This document shows, piece after piece, positions 25,292 through 34,226 of a DNA stretch of 64,000 bases; position 1 is the stretch's first letter, and every line of letters starts with the position of its first letter. Source of the stretch: JAPOQD01 sp964620555 (GTDB lineage Bacteria; Pseudomonadota; Gammaproteobacteria; Pseudomonadales; Halieaceae); the NCBI GenBank assembly GCA_964620555.1, contig CAZUGZ010000006.1:3901-67900 (forward strand), read 5' to 3'. The position numbers and the translations under genes were made by a program. The notes under the pieces are model-generated. The model saw nothing but the letters and a program-made list of their open reading frames with translations, did not search any database and was not told the DNA's origin.

Positions 25292-26667
25292 TATTCCGCA
25301 GGGATGATCAGCGTCTCACCGACCTTGATCAGACTGCCTGGCAAGTCGTTGCGGGTGCGGATGGAGGCGACGCTGACATTGAACTGCTGGGCGATCTCCG
25401 ACAGGGTATCACCGCGGCTGATGGTGTACTCCCAACTCCCGGCTTCCTGCTGCCAGGCCAGCAGGGTATCGGCCGGAGCGTGCTCGACGAACCAGGAACG
25501 CAGCCCCCGGTAGATGGCCTGCGCCATTTTGCGCTGGTAAGCGCGGTCATTGAGCCGGGCGGCCTCCGTCGGGTTGGAGATAAAACCGGTTTCCACCAGG
25601 ATGGAGGGGATGTCCGGTGCCTTGAGCACCACAAAGCCGGCCCGTTCGACCCGTTTTTTGTGCAACCTGGAGATGCCGCCGATTTCCCCCAACACCCGCG
25701 AACCAATCCCGTTACTCCAGTCCCGGCTGTAGCGCTTGGACATGTCGTAGAGGACCTCGGCCACCTGGTCCTCCTTGTCGGTGATGTTGACGCCGCCCAC
25801 CCGGTCCGAGGCGTTCTCCCGCTGGGCCAGAAATTTGGCATAGGTACTGGTACTGGCGGCGCCCCGCTCCGACAGGGTGTACACCGAGGCACCCCGGGGC
25901 CTGGGGTCGTGAAAGGCATCCGCGTGGATCGAGACCAGCAGATCCGCCTGATGGGAGCGTGCCAACTCGCGCCGCTTTTTCAGGCCCACGTAGTAGTCGC
26001 CGTCGCGGGTCATCACCGGCCTGAAGCCCGACGCCCTGGTCAGCAGCGATTTCAGTTCCCTGGCTATGGCCAATACCACGTTTTTCTCGCGAATTCTGTT
26101 GGGTCCGCTGCCACCCGGGTCCTCGCCGCCATGACCGGCATCAATGGCAATGACGATATCGCGCCGCTCGGCGGCGGCAACGCTTTTTGTGGCCGCCGGC
26201 AACGACTCGGCCTGCGGCGTGGCGCCACCCGGCAGGTCGTACAGGTCCAGCACCAGGCGATCGCCGCGCTGTCCCTCCGCTTTCAACACAAAACTCTGCG
26301 GCGTTACCACCACCGCCAGTTCCAGCACCACCCGCAAATCGTCGCCGTTGCGAATGCCATGACGCACCTTGCGGATCGGGGTATCGGCGAGCGGCAGGTC
26401 GGCAAAGCTGGTGGCCAGGGAGGTATCGCTGAGATCCACCACCAGGCGCAGGGGCGAATCCAGCAGCACCAGTTGGTGGTGGGGCGGGGCCGAGACATCG
26501 AACACCAGCCGGGTGTGATCGGGAGCACGCCACAGGCGCACCTCCTGCAACTGAATGGCCCGGGCCGGCACCGCCACCAGCAACAGGACCAACAGCAGCC
26601 AGCGGCCAATGGCGCCCGGATGTCGCCGTGCCGGGGGGAGCACCATCACGCTGGAATCGATAGCCAT
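25291..26667 (-). CDS. amiC: N-acetylmuramoyl-L-alanine amidase (AmiB/AmiC type) with LysM domain
   Basis: A 458-residue periplasmic zinc amidase that cleaves septal peptidoglycan so daughter cells can separate. A signal peptide (about 20-40) is followed by an AMIN domain (45-155) and an Amidase_3 domain with zinc ligands in DAGHGGEDPG, REKNV and SIHADAF, the catalytic Glu in LVETGFISN, and an autoinhibitory-helix region. A LysM repeat occupies the last 45 residues. ATG 26667 has GGGAGG upstream. Position beside mutL corresponds to amiB in E. coli; the symbol choice between amiB and amiC is uncertain. Confidence 0.88.
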   Translation of the reverse strand: MAIDSSVMVLPPARRHPGAIGRWLLLVLLLVAVPARAIQLQEVRLWRAPDHTRLVFDVSAPPHHQLVLLDSPLRLVVDLSDTSLATSFADLPLADTPIRKVRHGIRNGDDLRVVLELAVVVTPQSFVLKAEGQRGDRLVLDLYDLPGGATPQAESLPAATKSVAAAERRDIVIAIDAGHGGEDPGGSGPNRIREKNVVLAIARELKSLLTRASGFRPVMTRDGDYYVGLKKRRELARSHQADLLVSIHADAFHDPRPRGASVYTLSERGAASTSTYAKFLAQRENASDRVGGVNITDKEDQVAEVLYDMSKRYSRDWSNGIGSRVLGEIGGISRLHKKRVERAGFVVLKAPDIPSILVETGFISNPTEAARLNDRAYQRKMAQAIYRGLRSWFVEHAPADTLLAWQQEAGSWEYTISRGDTLSEIAQQFNVSVASIRTRNDLPGSLIKVGETLIIPAE

Positions 26668-27098
26668 TGCAAGCCTCCCGGGCTCTTCGCGGCCAGTTCC
26701 ACCCGGCGGTCCCGGCCCTGCCTGCATATCGTAACCACTAAATCCGGTGGCGGCAAAAAACCTGCGCCATTTTCGGGCCACTCCACCAGCACTGCGCTGC
26801 CGTGACCGAAGTAATCCCGCATGCCGATGAACTCCAGTTCCCGCGCATCGGCCACGCGATAGAGGTCGAAGTGATAGACGCTCAGCCGGTCCAGCCGGTA
26901 GGCTTCCACCAGGGTGTAAGTAGGGCTTTTTACCGGCCCGGCATGTCCGAGTGCCTGCACCATGGCCCGCGCCAGGGTAGTCTTGCCCACCCCCAGTTCG
27001 CCCTGCAAGTACACTACACTGGCAGCCGTCAGATGTTCGGCCAGGTGGGCGCCCAGGGCCACCATACCGGTCTCGTCGACGATTTTCCGCAGCCGCAT
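26646..27098 (-). CDS. tsaE: TsaE, ATPase for tRNA t6A biosynthesis
   Basis: A 150-residue P-loop protein that drives the TsaBD complex making threonylcarbamoyl-adenosine at tRNA position 37. Walker A GELGVGKTTLAR lies at about 33-44, SPTYTLVEAY at about 58-67, and VEWPENG near 110. It overlaps the nnr stop (ATGA) and the amiC start by 22 bases, so the three genes are likely co-transcribed and coupled. Confidence 0.95.
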   Translation of the reverse strand: MRLRKIVDETGMVALGAHLAEHLTAASVVYLQGELGVGKTTLARAMVQALGHAGPVKSPTYTLVEAYRLDRLSVYHFDLYRVADARELEFIGMRDYFGHGSAVLVEWPENGAGFLPPPDLVVTICRQGRDRRVELAAKSPGGLQWLSIPA

Positions 27099-28558
27099 CA
27101 GGGCAGCAGCTTCGGTAGCTGCGGCAGCAACTGGGAGGCCAGCAGGGCACGGCCGGTAGCCGCGACTTCCGCCGCCCGGCCGTGCAGACAGACCCCCAGG
27201 CAGGTTGCCGACAGCGGGTCCGGGAGCTGGGCCAGCAGCCCGCCCAGCACACCGCTGAGGACGTCACCCATGCCACCGCTGGCCATGCCGGGATGGCCGT
27301 AGCTGCTCACCTGCACCTGCCCGGTGGGACCGGCAATCAGGCTGCCGGCGCCCTTCAACACCACAACACCGCCATAGCGCTGTTGCAATTGGGCTACCGC
27401 ATCGAAGCGGTCGGCCTGGACCGTGGCGACGTCGCTACCCAGCAGACGCGCGGCCTCCCCCGGATGTGGCGTCAGAATCCAGTCGTCGCGCTGGCCGGCC
27501 CCCTGCCCGCCGGCCAGCAGATTGAGCGCATCCGCATCCACCACAAGGGGTTTGCCGCTGCCAAGGGCGGCGTCGAACAATTGCTCCGACCAGGGGGAAC
27601 GGCCGAGTCCAGGTCCGACTACCACCACCGAAGCTGCTGCCAGCAGCGGCTGCAGGTCGTGCGCGGAACGCACTCCCCGAACCATCACTTCCGGGCAGCG
27701 AGCGAGCAGAGCCGGGACGTGTTGCTCGCGGGTGGCCGCACTGACCAGACCGGCGCCGCAACGGGCCGCGGCCTCCGCCGCCAGCAGCAGCGCACCCCCC
27801 AGGCCGATATCACCGCCGATCACCAACACCGCACCGAACTGGCCCTTGTGGGCATCGCGGCGCCGCGGCGGCAACGCTTCCCGCACTCGCTCGAAGTCGA
27901 GTTGCGACGCCTGGCTCGGTACCTGGCGATACACTGCCGCAGGCACGTCCAGGTCAAACAACTCGATGCGTCCACAGTATTCCGGGCCGGCAGCGGTCAA
28001 CAGCCCCCGCTTGCAACCGATGAAGGTAACCGTGTGCTCGGCCTTGACCGCGACGCTGGCGGTGGTACCGCTGTCGGCGTACAGACCGGACGGAATATCC
28101 AGCGCCAATACCGGCAGGCCGCTGGCGCGGATGGCGGCGATGGCGGCGGCATAAGACGGGTGCAGTTCGCCGCGAAAACCGGTGCCCAGCAAGCCGTCGA
28201 CAATCACCCCCCGGGCAAGCTCCAGCCCTTCGTCCCAGGCCTGGATGGCGACCCCGGCACGTTCGGCATGTTGTCGGGCCAACAGGGCATCCCCCTGCAC
28301 CCGGTCGGCCTCGCCCAGTTGGTACACGGCGACCGCAAGGCCCCGCGTGTGCGCCAATTCGGCCACGATATAGCCGTCTCCGGCGTTGTTACCGGTACCA
28401 CAGAATACGTGCACCGGTTCGGGTTGGGGCCAGTGTTCCAGCAGCGCATTGAAGGCGGCCTGACCGGCGCGGCGCATCAGGCGGATTCCCGGGATGCCCT
28501 GCTCTTCGATGGCGAGGCGGTCCAGCTCCCGGGTTTGCGCTGCCGTATAGAGATGCAT
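27098..28558 (-). CDS. nnr: Bifunctional NAD(P)H-hydrate epimerase/dehydratase
   Basis: A 486-residue metabolite-repair enzyme that restores hydrated NAD(P)H. The N-terminal YjeF_N epimerase domain (about 1-215) carries GTGNNAGDGYIVA and DGLLGTGFRGEL. The C-terminal ribokinase-like dehydratase domain (225-480) carries GPGLGRSPW, LTPHPGEAARLLG and GMASGGMGDVLSGVLGGLLAQ. The ATG lies only 17 bases from the divergent queG start. Confidence 0.95.
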   Translation of the reverse strand: MHLYTAAQTRELDRLAIEEQGIPGIRLMRRAGQAAFNALLEHWPQPEPVHVFCGTGNNAGDGYIVAELAHTRGLAVAVYQLGEADRVQGDALLARQHAERAGVAIQAWDEGLELARGVIVDGLLGTGFRGELHPSYAAAIAAIRASGLPVLALDIPSGLYADSGTTASVAVKAEHTVTFIGCKRGLLTAAGPEYCGRIELFDLDVPAAVYRQVPSQASQLDFERVREALPPRRRDAHKGQFGAVLVIGGDIGLGGALLLAAEAAARCGAGLVSAATREQHVPALLARCPEVMVRGVRSAHDLQPLLAAASVVVVGPGLGRSPWSEQLFDAALGSGKPLVVDADALNLLAGGQGAGQRDDWILTPHPGEAARLLGSDVATVQADRFDAVAQLQQRYGGVVVLKGAGSLIAGPTGQVQVSSYGHPGMASGGMGDVLSGVLGGLLAQLPDPLSATCLGVCLHGRAAEVAATGRALLASQLLPQLPKLLP

Positions 28559-28562
28559 GGAG

Positions 28563-28572
28563 TAGAATTATA
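28563..28572. promoter_or_regulatory. Overlapping divergent -10 elements between nnr and queG
   Basis: The decamer TAGAATTATA reads as a -10 box on both strands: a perfect TATAAT for nnr (28572-28567, minus strand) and TAGAAT for queG (28563-28568). Start sites about seven bases downstream would fall at or within about two bases of each ATG, implying nearly leaderless transcripts. The -35 matches are weak (TTGCAG at 15-base spacing on the minus strand). Confidence 0.5.
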
Positions 28573-28575
28573 CCC

Positions 28576-29649
28576 ATGTCAGACTGCCTGCAACACTCGG
28601 AACTGCTGCCGCTCCTACGCGAATGGGCCAGCGAACTCGGTTTTCAGCAACTCGGTATTGCCGATGTGGACCTGGGCCAGCACCCGCGCTACCTGCAACG
28701 CTGGCTGGCAGCCGGCTACCACGGCGACATGGCCTACATGAGCCGACACGGCACGCGCCGCAGCCACCCCGAGCAACTGGTTCCGGGAACCCTGCGGGTG
28801 CTGTCGCTGCGCATGGACTACTGGCAGGATGACACCCGGCCACTGACGCTGCTGGAGCAACCGGAGCGGGCCTATATCTCCCGCTACAGCCTGGGCCGCG
28901 ATTATCACCGCCTGCTGCGCAAGCGGCTGGCACGACTGGCCCGGCGCATACAGGCAGAGACAGGCGGCAATTATCGCGCCTTTGTCGACAGCGCCCCGGT
29001 GCTGGAACGGGCCATTGCCGAACGGGCCGGACTGGGGTGGATAGCAAAGAACACCATGTTGATCAACCCGCAGGCGGGGTCCTGGTTTTTCCTCGGTGAA
29101 ATTTACACCGACGTGCCGCTGCCGGTGGACCCGCCGGAGCAGCCAAACCGGTGCGGAAGCTGTCGCGCCTGCCTGGACATCTGCCCCACCAGGGCCTTTG
29201 TGGGGCCCTACCAACTGGATGCCCGGCGCTGCATCTCCTACCTGACCATCGAACACTTCGGCTCCATCGACGAGGAACTTCGGCCGCTGATGGGCAACCG
29301 CATCTTCGGCTGTGACGACTGTCAACTGGTCTGCCCCTGGAACAAATTCGCCCGCGTCAGTGCGGAACCGGATTTCAGGCCTCGCCACCAACTGGAAGAC
29401 GCCGACCTGGTGGACCTGTTCGGCTGGGAAGAAGCGGAATTTCTGCAAAAAACCGAGGGCTCCGCCATTCGCCGCATCGGCTACGAGCGCTGGCTGCGCA
29501 ACCTGGCCATTGCCCTGGGCAACGCCGGCAGCAGCGAGGCCGTGGTCCCGGCCCTGCGCGCACGGGCCGAGCACCCCTCGGCGCTGGTGCGCGAACACGT
29601 GCATTGGGCACTGCGACGCCACGGCGCCGCGACGGCCCCCGCTACCTGA
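28576..29649 (+). CDS. queG: Epoxyqueuosine reductase QueG
   Basis: A 357-residue cobalamin- and iron-sulfur-dependent enzyme that makes the last step of queuosine in tRNA. Two 4Fe-4S motifs are clear: CGSCRACLDICPTRAF and CDDCQLVCPWNKF. The N-terminal cobalamin domain includes YHGDMAYMSRH, and a HEAT-like C-terminus ends the protein. The window also has queE and queC. The last 8 bases overlap the convergent orn gene. No clear ribosome site lies at normal distance from the ATG. Confidence 0.95.
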   Translation: MSDCLQHSELLPLLREWASELGFQQLGIADVDLGQHPRYLQRWLAAGYHGDMAYMSRHGTRRSHPEQLVPGTLRVLSLRMDYWQDDTRPLTLLEQPERAYISRYSLGRDYHRLLRKRLARLARRIQAETGGNYRAFVDSAPVLERAIAERAGLGWIAKNTMLINPQAGSWFFLGEIYTDVPLPVDPPEQPNRCGSCRACLDICPTRAFVGPYQLDARRCISYLTIEHFGSIDEELRPLMGNRIFGCDDCQLVCPWNKFARVSAEPDFRPRHQLEDADLVDLFGWEEAEFLQKTEGSAIRRIGYERWLRNLAIALGNAGSSEAVVPALRARAEHPSALVREHVHWALRRHGAATAPAT

Positions 29650-30181
29650 AGAAAACGGTCCGGTAGTAGCGCAGTTCTTCGATGGACTCGCGAATGTCGT
29701 CGAGGGCGCGATGGGTACTGCGTTTGCTGAAGCCCTCCACCAGGTCGGCGCGCCAACGCTGCATCAGTATCTTGATGGTCGACACATCGAGATTGCGGTA
29801 GTGGAAGTAGGCCTCGAGTTCCGGCATGTGCCGGGCCATGAAACGCCGATCCTGACAGATGCTGTTGCCGCACATGGGCGAAATCCCAGCGGGCACCAGC
29901 TCGCGCAGAAATTCGATGGTCCTGCGCGTGGCGGACAGCTCGTCGTCGCTGCTGTCGAGAACCCGCTGCACCAGGCCGGACTCGTTGTGGTGACGGGTAT
30001 TCCATTCGTCCATCGCCGCCAGCCGCTGCTCCGACTGGTGCAGCGCAATCACCGGGCCCTCTGCCAAGGTGCGCAATTCGCCGTCGGTGACGATGGTGGC
30101 GATTTCGATCACCACATCCCGCTCCGGGTCGAGGCCGGTCATTTCCATATCGACCCAGATCAGATTGTGCTTGCTGGACAT
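29642..30181 (-). CDS. orn: Oligoribonuclease
   Basis: A 179-residue 3'-5' exoribonuclease of the DEDDh class that degrades dinucleotides, including the c-di-GMP breakdown product pGpG. Catalytic residues are visible in WVDMEMTGLDPE (D11, E13), NSICQDRRFM and STHRALDDI. ATG 30181 gives the standard MSSKHNLIWVDMEMTG beginning. The usual neighbour rsgA is not present; a rhodanese gene lies divergently upstream instead. Confidence 0.96.
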   Translation of the reverse strand: MSSKHNLIWVDMEMTGLDPERDVVIEIATIVTDGELRTLAEGPVIALHQSEQRLAAMDEWNTRHHNESGLVQRVLDSSDDELSATRRTIEFLRELVPAGISPMCGNSICQDRRFMARHMPELEAYFHYRNLDVSTIKILMQRWRADLVEGFSKRSTHRALDDIRESIEELRYYRTVFFR

Positions 30182-30420
30182 TGGCCAACCCACCTGCGCA
30201 TTGTCACGTCGAAGGAAATCACACCACACCCCTCCCTGCTCCGCTGCCCCTGGCTGCTGCCGACAGCCGGCACAGTGTAGCAAACGCCTGGCGGCAGGCA
30301 CCAACGCCGCACGGGCAGCGCCCGGGTAGCGCAGCGGAAGGTTGGTGCGACAGGTGGGTAGGTTCCCAACCAGGAGCAAAAAAAAGATACACTGTGGCCC
30401 CTTTCTGCAAGGGCGAGACC

Positions 30421-31233
30421 ATGTCCGCACTGCCGCTGCTGTTGGAGATCGAAGAATTCCAGGCTTGCCGGGGGCAGCCGCCGGCGCTGCTGGTGGACGT
30501 CTCCAGTCCGCAGAATTACCACCACGGCCACATTCCCGGTGCGCTGCACCTGCCGCCGGGTGCTTTGCTGTGCGGGGTGGCGCCGGCGCCCGGCAAGCTT
30601 CCCGACCGCCTGCACCTGGAACGGCTGTTTTGCCAACTGGGCCTGACCCCGGCAACCCAGGTGATCGCCTACGACGACGAGGGCGGCGGCTGGGCCGCAC
30701 GCCTGCTGTGGACGCTGGAGGTGCTGGGCCACCGCCATTACCGTTACCTCAACGGCGGTATCAGGGCCTGGCGCGGCGCCGGTTTCGAGTTGGAGACGAC
30801 CGTCAACCAGCCGCGGCCCAGCCAGTATACGGCCACCATCCAGCGCCGGGATATTGCCGAAATAGAGGACATTCTGCCGCGCCTGGACGATCCCGGGCTG
30901 GGCATATGGGATGCCCGCTCGGCGGCGGAATACCGGGGGGAACGGTCGGGTTCGGCCCGGGCCGGCCACATTCCCGGTGCCGTCAACATCGACTGGCTGG
31001 AGTTGATCGATCACGACCGCGACTCCCGACTGGTTGATCCGGAACGGTTGCGGCCACGCCTGCAACAGTTGGGTCTGGGCGCCGACAAGGACATCGTTAC
31101 CCATTGCCAGAGCCATCACCGCTCCTCACTCAGTTGGCTGGTGATGAAAATTCTCGGCTATCCGTCGGTGAAGGGCTATCACGGGTCGTGGGGGGAATGG
31201 GGCAACCGGCAGGATACCCCCATCGAGTGCTGA
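30421..31233 (+). CDS. rhdA: RhdA-type thiosulfate sulfurtransferase (two rhodanese domains)
   Basis: A 270-residue tandem rhodanese. The inactive N-terminal domain covers about 10-125 (VDVSSPQNYHHGHIPGALHL); the catalytic domain covers 140-265 with the active-site loop CQSHHRS starting at Cys229. The loop is nearly the CQTHHRS of Azotobacter RhdA and differs from the CGSGVTA loop of SseA mercaptopyruvate transferases. It lies upstream of orn in opposite orientation, much as rhdA lies near orn in Pseudomonas. Function is sulfur transfer, with thiosulfate the presumed donor. Confidence 0.82.
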   Translation: MSALPLLLEIEEFQACRGQPPALLVDVSSPQNYHHGHIPGALHLPPGALLCGVAPAPGKLPDRLHLERLFCQLGLTPATQVIAYDDEGGGWAARLLWTLEVLGHRHYRYLNGGIRAWRGAGFELETTVNQPRPSQYTATIQRRDIAEIEDILPRLDDPGLGIWDARSAAEYRGERSGSARAGHIPGAVNIDWLELIDHDRDSRLVDPERLRPRLQQLGLGADKDIVTHCQSHHRSSLSWLVMKILGYPSVKGYHGSWGEWGNRQDTPIEC

Positions 31234-31247
31234 ATGGCTGCACCGCA

Positions 31248-33236
31248 ATGAACACACCATCTTCGCGACTGCTGTGGACTCCCGGCGCCGAGCGCATCCA
31301 GAACAGCCGGATGCGCCTGTACATGGATTGGCTGGCGCGGGAACGGGGTCTCGCATTTGCCGATTACCAGGCCTTGTGGCGATGGTCGGTAGACGACATC
31401 GAAGCCTTCTGGGCCAGCATTGCAGACTATTTCGAAATCAGATTCCACCGCCCCTGCACCCGGCTGCTGGGCCGGCGGGAAATGCCGGGGGCCCAGTGGT
31501 TTGTCGACAGTGAACTGAATTTTGTCGACCAGATCCTGCGCCACGAGACCGGCGAGCGTCCCGCTATCTGGTTTGCCTCGGAAACGGCGGCCCTGGATAG
31601 TCTGTCCTGGGCTGAACTCCGCGCCCAGGCCGGTGCGGTGGCTGCCCACCTGCGCCGAGCCGGGGTGAAACGGGGAGACCGGGTTGCCGTCTACGCGCCC
31701 AACGCCCCGGAGACGATCAGTACCTTTCTCGCGGTCGCCAGCCTCGGCGCCATCTGGTCGGTATGCGCACCGGAGATGGGAGTGCGCTCGATACTGGACC
31801 GCTTCGCACAGATTGAACCGCTGGTGCTGATTGCGGTAACCAGTTGTCAGCACGCCGGCAAGGCAGTGGACAAGGCCGAGGTGGTAGCCAGACTCGCCGC
31901 CGAGCTGCCCAGCATCGAGGCAATTGTTCAGTTGCCCTCCGCTGGGGCCACACCCGTGTCGGCACGGCAACCGGTGACCCGCTGGCAAGACATCATCGAC
32001 CGGCCCGCCGAGCTGGTGGTCGAACCGCTGCCCTTTGACCACCCCCTGTGGATCGTGTATTCCTCGGGAACCACCGGTTTGCCCAAGCCCATCGTGCACG
32101 GCCACGGCGGCATCACCCTGGAATTCGTTCGCTCCATAGGCCTGCATCTGAACGCCGGAGTGGGGGATATCTTCAGCTGGTACACCAGTACCGGCTGGAT
32201 CATGTGGAATGTCCAGCTCGCCGCGCTGGCGGCCGGGGCCAGCATCGCAATCTATGACGGCAGCCCGTCCACCCCGGACTGGGGCACACTGTGGCGCTTT
32301 GTCAGCGAAGCCAAAGTGACCATCTTCGGCAACGGCGCCGCATTTTTCACCAACTGCATGAAAGCGGACATCACACCGCGGGCCATCGCCGATCTTTCGC
32401 ATTTGCACACCATCGGTTCCACGGGCTCGCCGCTGTCGGAAGATGGCTACGAGTGGCTGTACCGGGAACTGGGGCCGGACCTGTGGCTCACTCCGCTCTC
32501 CGGTGGCACCGATTTCAGTGGCGCCTTCGTCGGCGGCTGTGTCCTGTTGCCGGTGTACAGCGGTGAAATGCAGTGTGTCTTTCTGGGTGCCGATATTCAC
32601 GCCTTTGACGAACAGGGCGAGGGCCTGGTGGATGCGGTGGGAGAACTGGTTTGCCTGCAACCGCTACCTTCGATGCCACTCTACCTGTGGAATGACGACG
32701 ACGGCAGCCGCTACCACGACAGCTATTTTGATACCTGGCCGGGAATCTGGCGCCACGGCGACTGGATCAGGATTACGGCGGAAGGCAGAAGTGTGATCTA
32801 CGGGCGTTCCGATGCCACCATCAATCGGTTCGGCGTCCGCCTCGGCACGGCAGAGATCTACCGGGCCGTCGAAGCGCTACCGCAAGTACTGGACAGCCTG
32901 GTAGTCGACCTGGAATTTCTGGGGCGCGACAGCTACATGCCGCTGTTTGTGGTATTGCCGGAGGGACAAACGCTCGATGCGGCACTCGAGCACAGCATCG
33001 TTCAGACCATTCGCAAATCGGTTTCGGCGCGCTTTGTCCCCAACGACATCTTTCAGGTCGAAGAGGTACCCCGCACCCTGTCCGGGAAGAAGCTGGAAGT
33101 CCCGATCAAGAAAATATTGCTCGGCCAAGCCCCCGACAAAGTCGCGAACCGGGATACCATGGCCAATCCGGACAGCCTGGACTGGTTCATCGAGTTCGCC
33201 GGGCGTGCCCCGAAAGAAGACCGCCAGACCGAATAA
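31248..33236 (+). CDS. Acetoacetyl-CoA synthetase-like acyl-CoA ligase
   Basis: A 662-residue AMP-forming ligase. The N-terminal ACAS-type extension precedes the adenylation core with YSSGTTGLPKPIVHGHGG (P-loop-like), GSTGSPLSEDGYEWLY and RHGDWIRITAEGRSVIYGRSDATINRFGVRLG. The C-terminal catalytic lysine lies in PRTLSGKKLEVPIKKIL. Length and the TSTGWIMWN segment match acetoacetate-CoA ligases (about 650 residues) better than acetyl-CoA synthetase. It likely activates acetoacetate or a related short 3-oxo acid for PHB, ketone or leucine metabolism. It starts 14 bases after the rhodanese stop. Confidence 0.85.
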   Translation: MNTPSSRLLWTPGAERIQNSRMRLYMDWLARERGLAFADYQALWRWSVDDIEAFWASIADYFEIRFHRPCTRLLGRREMPGAQWFVDSELNFVDQILRHETGERPAIWFASETAALDSLSWAELRAQAGAVAAHLRRAGVKRGDRVAVYAPNAPETISTFLAVASLGAIWSVCAPEMGVRSILDRFAQIEPLVLIAVTSCQHAGKAVDKAEVVARLAAELPSIEAIVQLPSAGATPVSARQPVTRWQDIIDRPAELVVEPLPFDHPLWIVYSSGTTGLPKPIVHGHGGITLEFVRSIGLHLNAGVGDIFSWYTSTGWIMWNVQLAALAAGASIAIYDGSPSTPDWGTLWRFVSEAKVTIFGNGAAFFTNCMKADITPRAIADLSHLHTIGSTGSPLSEDGYEWLYRELGPDLWLTPLSGGTDFSGAFVGGCVLLPVYSGEMQCVFLGADIHAFDEQGEGLVDAVGELVCLQPLPSMPLYLWNDDDGSRYHDSYFDTWPGIWRHGDWIRITAEGRSVIYGRSDATINRFGVRLGTAEIYRAVEALPQVLDSLVVDLEFLGRDSYMPLFVVLPEGQTLDAALEHSIVQTIRKSVSARFVPNDIFQVEEVPRTLSGKKLEVPIKKILLGQAPDKVANRDTMANPDSLDWFIEFAGRAPKEDRQTE

Positions 33237-33245
33237 ATTGCGGCC

Positions 33246-33274
33246 TTGTGCCGGACTGTGCGAATCAGTAGTAT
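33246..33274 (+). promoter_or_regulatory. Probable sigma-70 promoter of the rpsF operon
   Basis: TTGTGC (33246-33251), a 17-base spacer and TAGTAT (33269-33274) lie 84 bases ahead of rpsF, just after the ligase stop. The leader that follows contains a GGCCCCATGGCC inverted repeat, possibly involved in autoregulation. Confidence 0.5.
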
Positions 33275-33357
33275 CCACACCTGCAAATTTCCCGCGGCCC
33301 CATGGCCGTCTCTCCTTGCTGCACCGAGAGGGCAGCGAACCCCGTAAGGAGCACCGT

Positions 33358-33963
33358 ATGCGACATTACGAAATCGTATTCCTGGTTCATCCGAACCAGT
33401 CCGAACAGGTCCCCGGCATGATTGAACGCTACACCAGCGCCATCGGCAGGGACGGCGGCAAAGTCCACCGCCTGGAAGACTGGGGTCGCCGCCAGTTGGC
33501 CTACCCCATCAACAAGATTCACAAGGCCCACTACATCCTCATGAACGTGGAAATCAGCGACGTGGGCATGGAAGAGTTATCCACCAGCTTCCGCTTCAAT
33601 GATGCGGTGATCCGCAACCTGGTCATCCGCCGCGACCAGGCGGTGACTGAAGAGTCACTGATCATGAAACAGGAAAAGGAACAGCGCGAACGCAAGAACC
33701 GGTACGAAGCTAAGAAGGCAGCAGAGACCGCCGGGGAGCAGCGTGCGGAAGCCGAGACCGAGGCAGTTGAATCGCCCGACGCCGAGCCGGCCGAAGCGCC
33801 CGTCGCGGAAGCCGAAGTCGAGGAAGCCGAACCCCTGGAAGCCGAACCCGCAGCAACCGAACCCCTGGAAGCCGAACCCGCGGCAGACGAAACGCCGGCA
33901 GCCCCAGACCAGGAAGCGACGCCGGACAGCGGCGCCGATGACGATAACCCCTCGAGAGGATAG
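33358..33963 (+). CDS. rpsF: Ribosomal protein bS6 with long acidic C-terminal extension
   Basis: A 201-residue S6. Residues 1-100 are a normal S6 fold (MRHYEIVFLVHPNQSEQV, DWGRRQLAYPINKIHKAHY, IRNLVIRRD), binding the 30S platform with S18. After a Lys/Glu helix the last 80 residues are an Ala/Glu/Pro tail containing a duplicated 30-base unit (25 bases identical at 33827 and 33857). E. coli S6 is about 130 residues, and its own tail is a site of added glutamates. AAGGAG precedes ATG 33358. Confidence 0.95.
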   Translation: MRHYEIVFLVHPNQSEQVPGMIERYTSAIGRDGGKVHRLEDWGRRQLAYPINKIHKAHYILMNVEISDVGMEELSTSFRFNDAVIRNLVIRRDQAVTEESLIMKQEKEQRERKNRYEAKKAAETAGEQRAEAETEAVESPDAEPAEAPVAEAEVEEAEPLEAEPAATEPLEAEPAADETPAAPDQEATPDSGADDDNPSRG

Positions 33964-33968
33964 CAGCC

Positions 33969-34196
33969 ATGGCACGTTTTTTTCGCCGTCGCAAGTATTG
34001 CAAATTCACTGCTGAAGGCGTTACCGAGATCGATTACAAGGATCTCGAAACGCTCAAGCAATACGTTTCGGAAACCGGCAAGATCATTCCCAGCCGCATC
34101 ACCGGGACCAAATCCAAATACCAGCGTCAGTTGGCCACCGCGGTCAAGCGGGCTCGCTTCCTGGCGCTGTTGCCGTACACGGACGCACACAAATAG
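33969..34196 (+). CDS. rpsR: Ribosomal protein bS18
   Basis: A 75-residue S18 with the standard FFRRRKYCKFTAEGVTEIDYKD start and the basic RQLATAVKRARFLALLPYTD end. It lies five bases after rpsF; the gene priB, found between the two in enterobacteria, is absent. Confidence 0.98.
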   Translation: MARFFRRRKYCKFTAEGVTEIDYKDLETLKQYVSETGKIIPSRITGTKSKYQRQLATAVKRARFLALLPYTDAHK

Positions 34197-34226
34197 GCGC
34201 ACGGAACCCACCGCCGCGGTGCGTTC

